Origin: a bacterium
GTDB lineage: Bacteria > Bacillota > Clostridia > Lachnospirales > Lachnospiraceae
Assembly (NCBI GenBank): GCA_023664305.1
Contig: JAMPFT010000007.1
Coordinates: 1 to 64,000, forward strand
Direction of reading: 5' to 3'
Length of the DNA stretch: 64,000 bases
Both the position numbers and the translations under genes were made by a program. Shown in pieces: positions 63,846 through 64,000 of the stretch (position 1 is its first letter; every line of letters starts with the position of its first letter). The notes under the pieces are model-generated. The model had not been told where the DNA came from and did not search any database. It worked only from the letters and a program-made list of their open reading frames with translations.

Positions 63846-64000
63846 CTTGAGCACTCTCCCCGTTCATGGCATATTTCCCTGAACAGAATCATTGTACATC
63901 AAAATTACCGTGGTATCCGCTTTAAAATTTACTTATCTTTTGTAAAATACGGTTTTGCCTGTTAAAATCCGTTCCTTACTTCAGAACAAGATCAGACCAT

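Overview
The window looks like a chromosomal segment of a spore-forming Clostridia bacterium, most likely a gut Lachnospiraceae. The reasons are the moderately GC-rich coding sequence, strong AGGAGG-type ribosome sites, a SpoVAF/GerA-type germination gene, LplABC-type sugar ABC transport, PadR/DUF2812 and PadR/HAAS modules, BlaI/M56 modules, luxS plus mtnN, and a conserved Lachnospiraceae-type membrane protein. This is inference from gene families; no rRNA is present. Three tRNAs (Phe, Gly, Gly) lie at 57.5-57.8 kb.

Layout. 0-1.3 kb: the right part of an IS1595-like element, abutting the 3' end of a membrane glycosyltransferase gene it appears to have broken. 1.4-4.7 kb: a two-component system and a repeat-rich lipoprotein. 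4.9-16 kb: a carbohydrate cluster on the minus strand (carboxylesterase, AbrB-type permease, SDR oxidoreductase, solute-binding lipoprotein, two permeases, GH2 beta-mannosidase, ThuA-like protein), faced by a LysR regulator whose promoter overlaps the esterase promoter. It reads as uptake and hydrolysis of a manno-oligosaccharide, possibly acylated. 16-19.7 kb: a BlaI gene with a truncated BlaR1-like partner, then rhuM-like and yhcG-like (DUF1016) genes, each preceded by the same 167-bp remnant of an hsdM 3' end. 19.8-26 kb: hydrolase, HAAS/PadR pair, a GNAT gene inside what looks like a transposase-less mobile cassette, VOC protein, and luxS-mtnN (activated methyl cycle and AI-2). 25-33 kb: GtrA, D-2-hydroxyacid dehydrogenase, cardiolipin synthase, a 108-bp tandem hairpin array, a membrane-anchored serpin paired with an ECF sigma factor, and pgi. 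33-46.4 kb: a conserved membrane protein, a CD3324-type regulator with a leader peptide, three methyltransferases, a GH4 enzyme with a CHEV motif (alpha-galacturonidase type), an (alpha/alpha)6 glycosidase, murG, a polysaccharide deacetylase, GNATs and a nitroreductase. 46.7-56 kb: an intact BlaI/M56 module with repeats in its sensor region, DUF2812/PadR, a DUF11-domain protein, an AT-rich P-loop protein, a MntP/YtaF-like protein and SpoVAF. 56-64 kb: two MATE exporters, the tRNAs, a hybrid histidine kinase with two receivers, and a DUF3810 protein.

The most unusual elements are: (i) the ECF sigma factor next to a protein that seems to join a cytoplasmic anti-sigma-like head, a 15-bp minisatellite linker, one membrane helix and an outside serpin; (ii) the rhuM/yhcG pair behind duplicated hsdM tails; (iii) a GNAT mobile cassette whose ends match the IS end at the left edge; (iv) a structured 5' leader with GCGAAGC mini-hairpins before a methyltransferase; and (v) a family of double-hairpin repeats at gene ends. 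Several start codons were moved from the longest frame to TTG or internal ATG codons, using ribosome-site and promoter positions.
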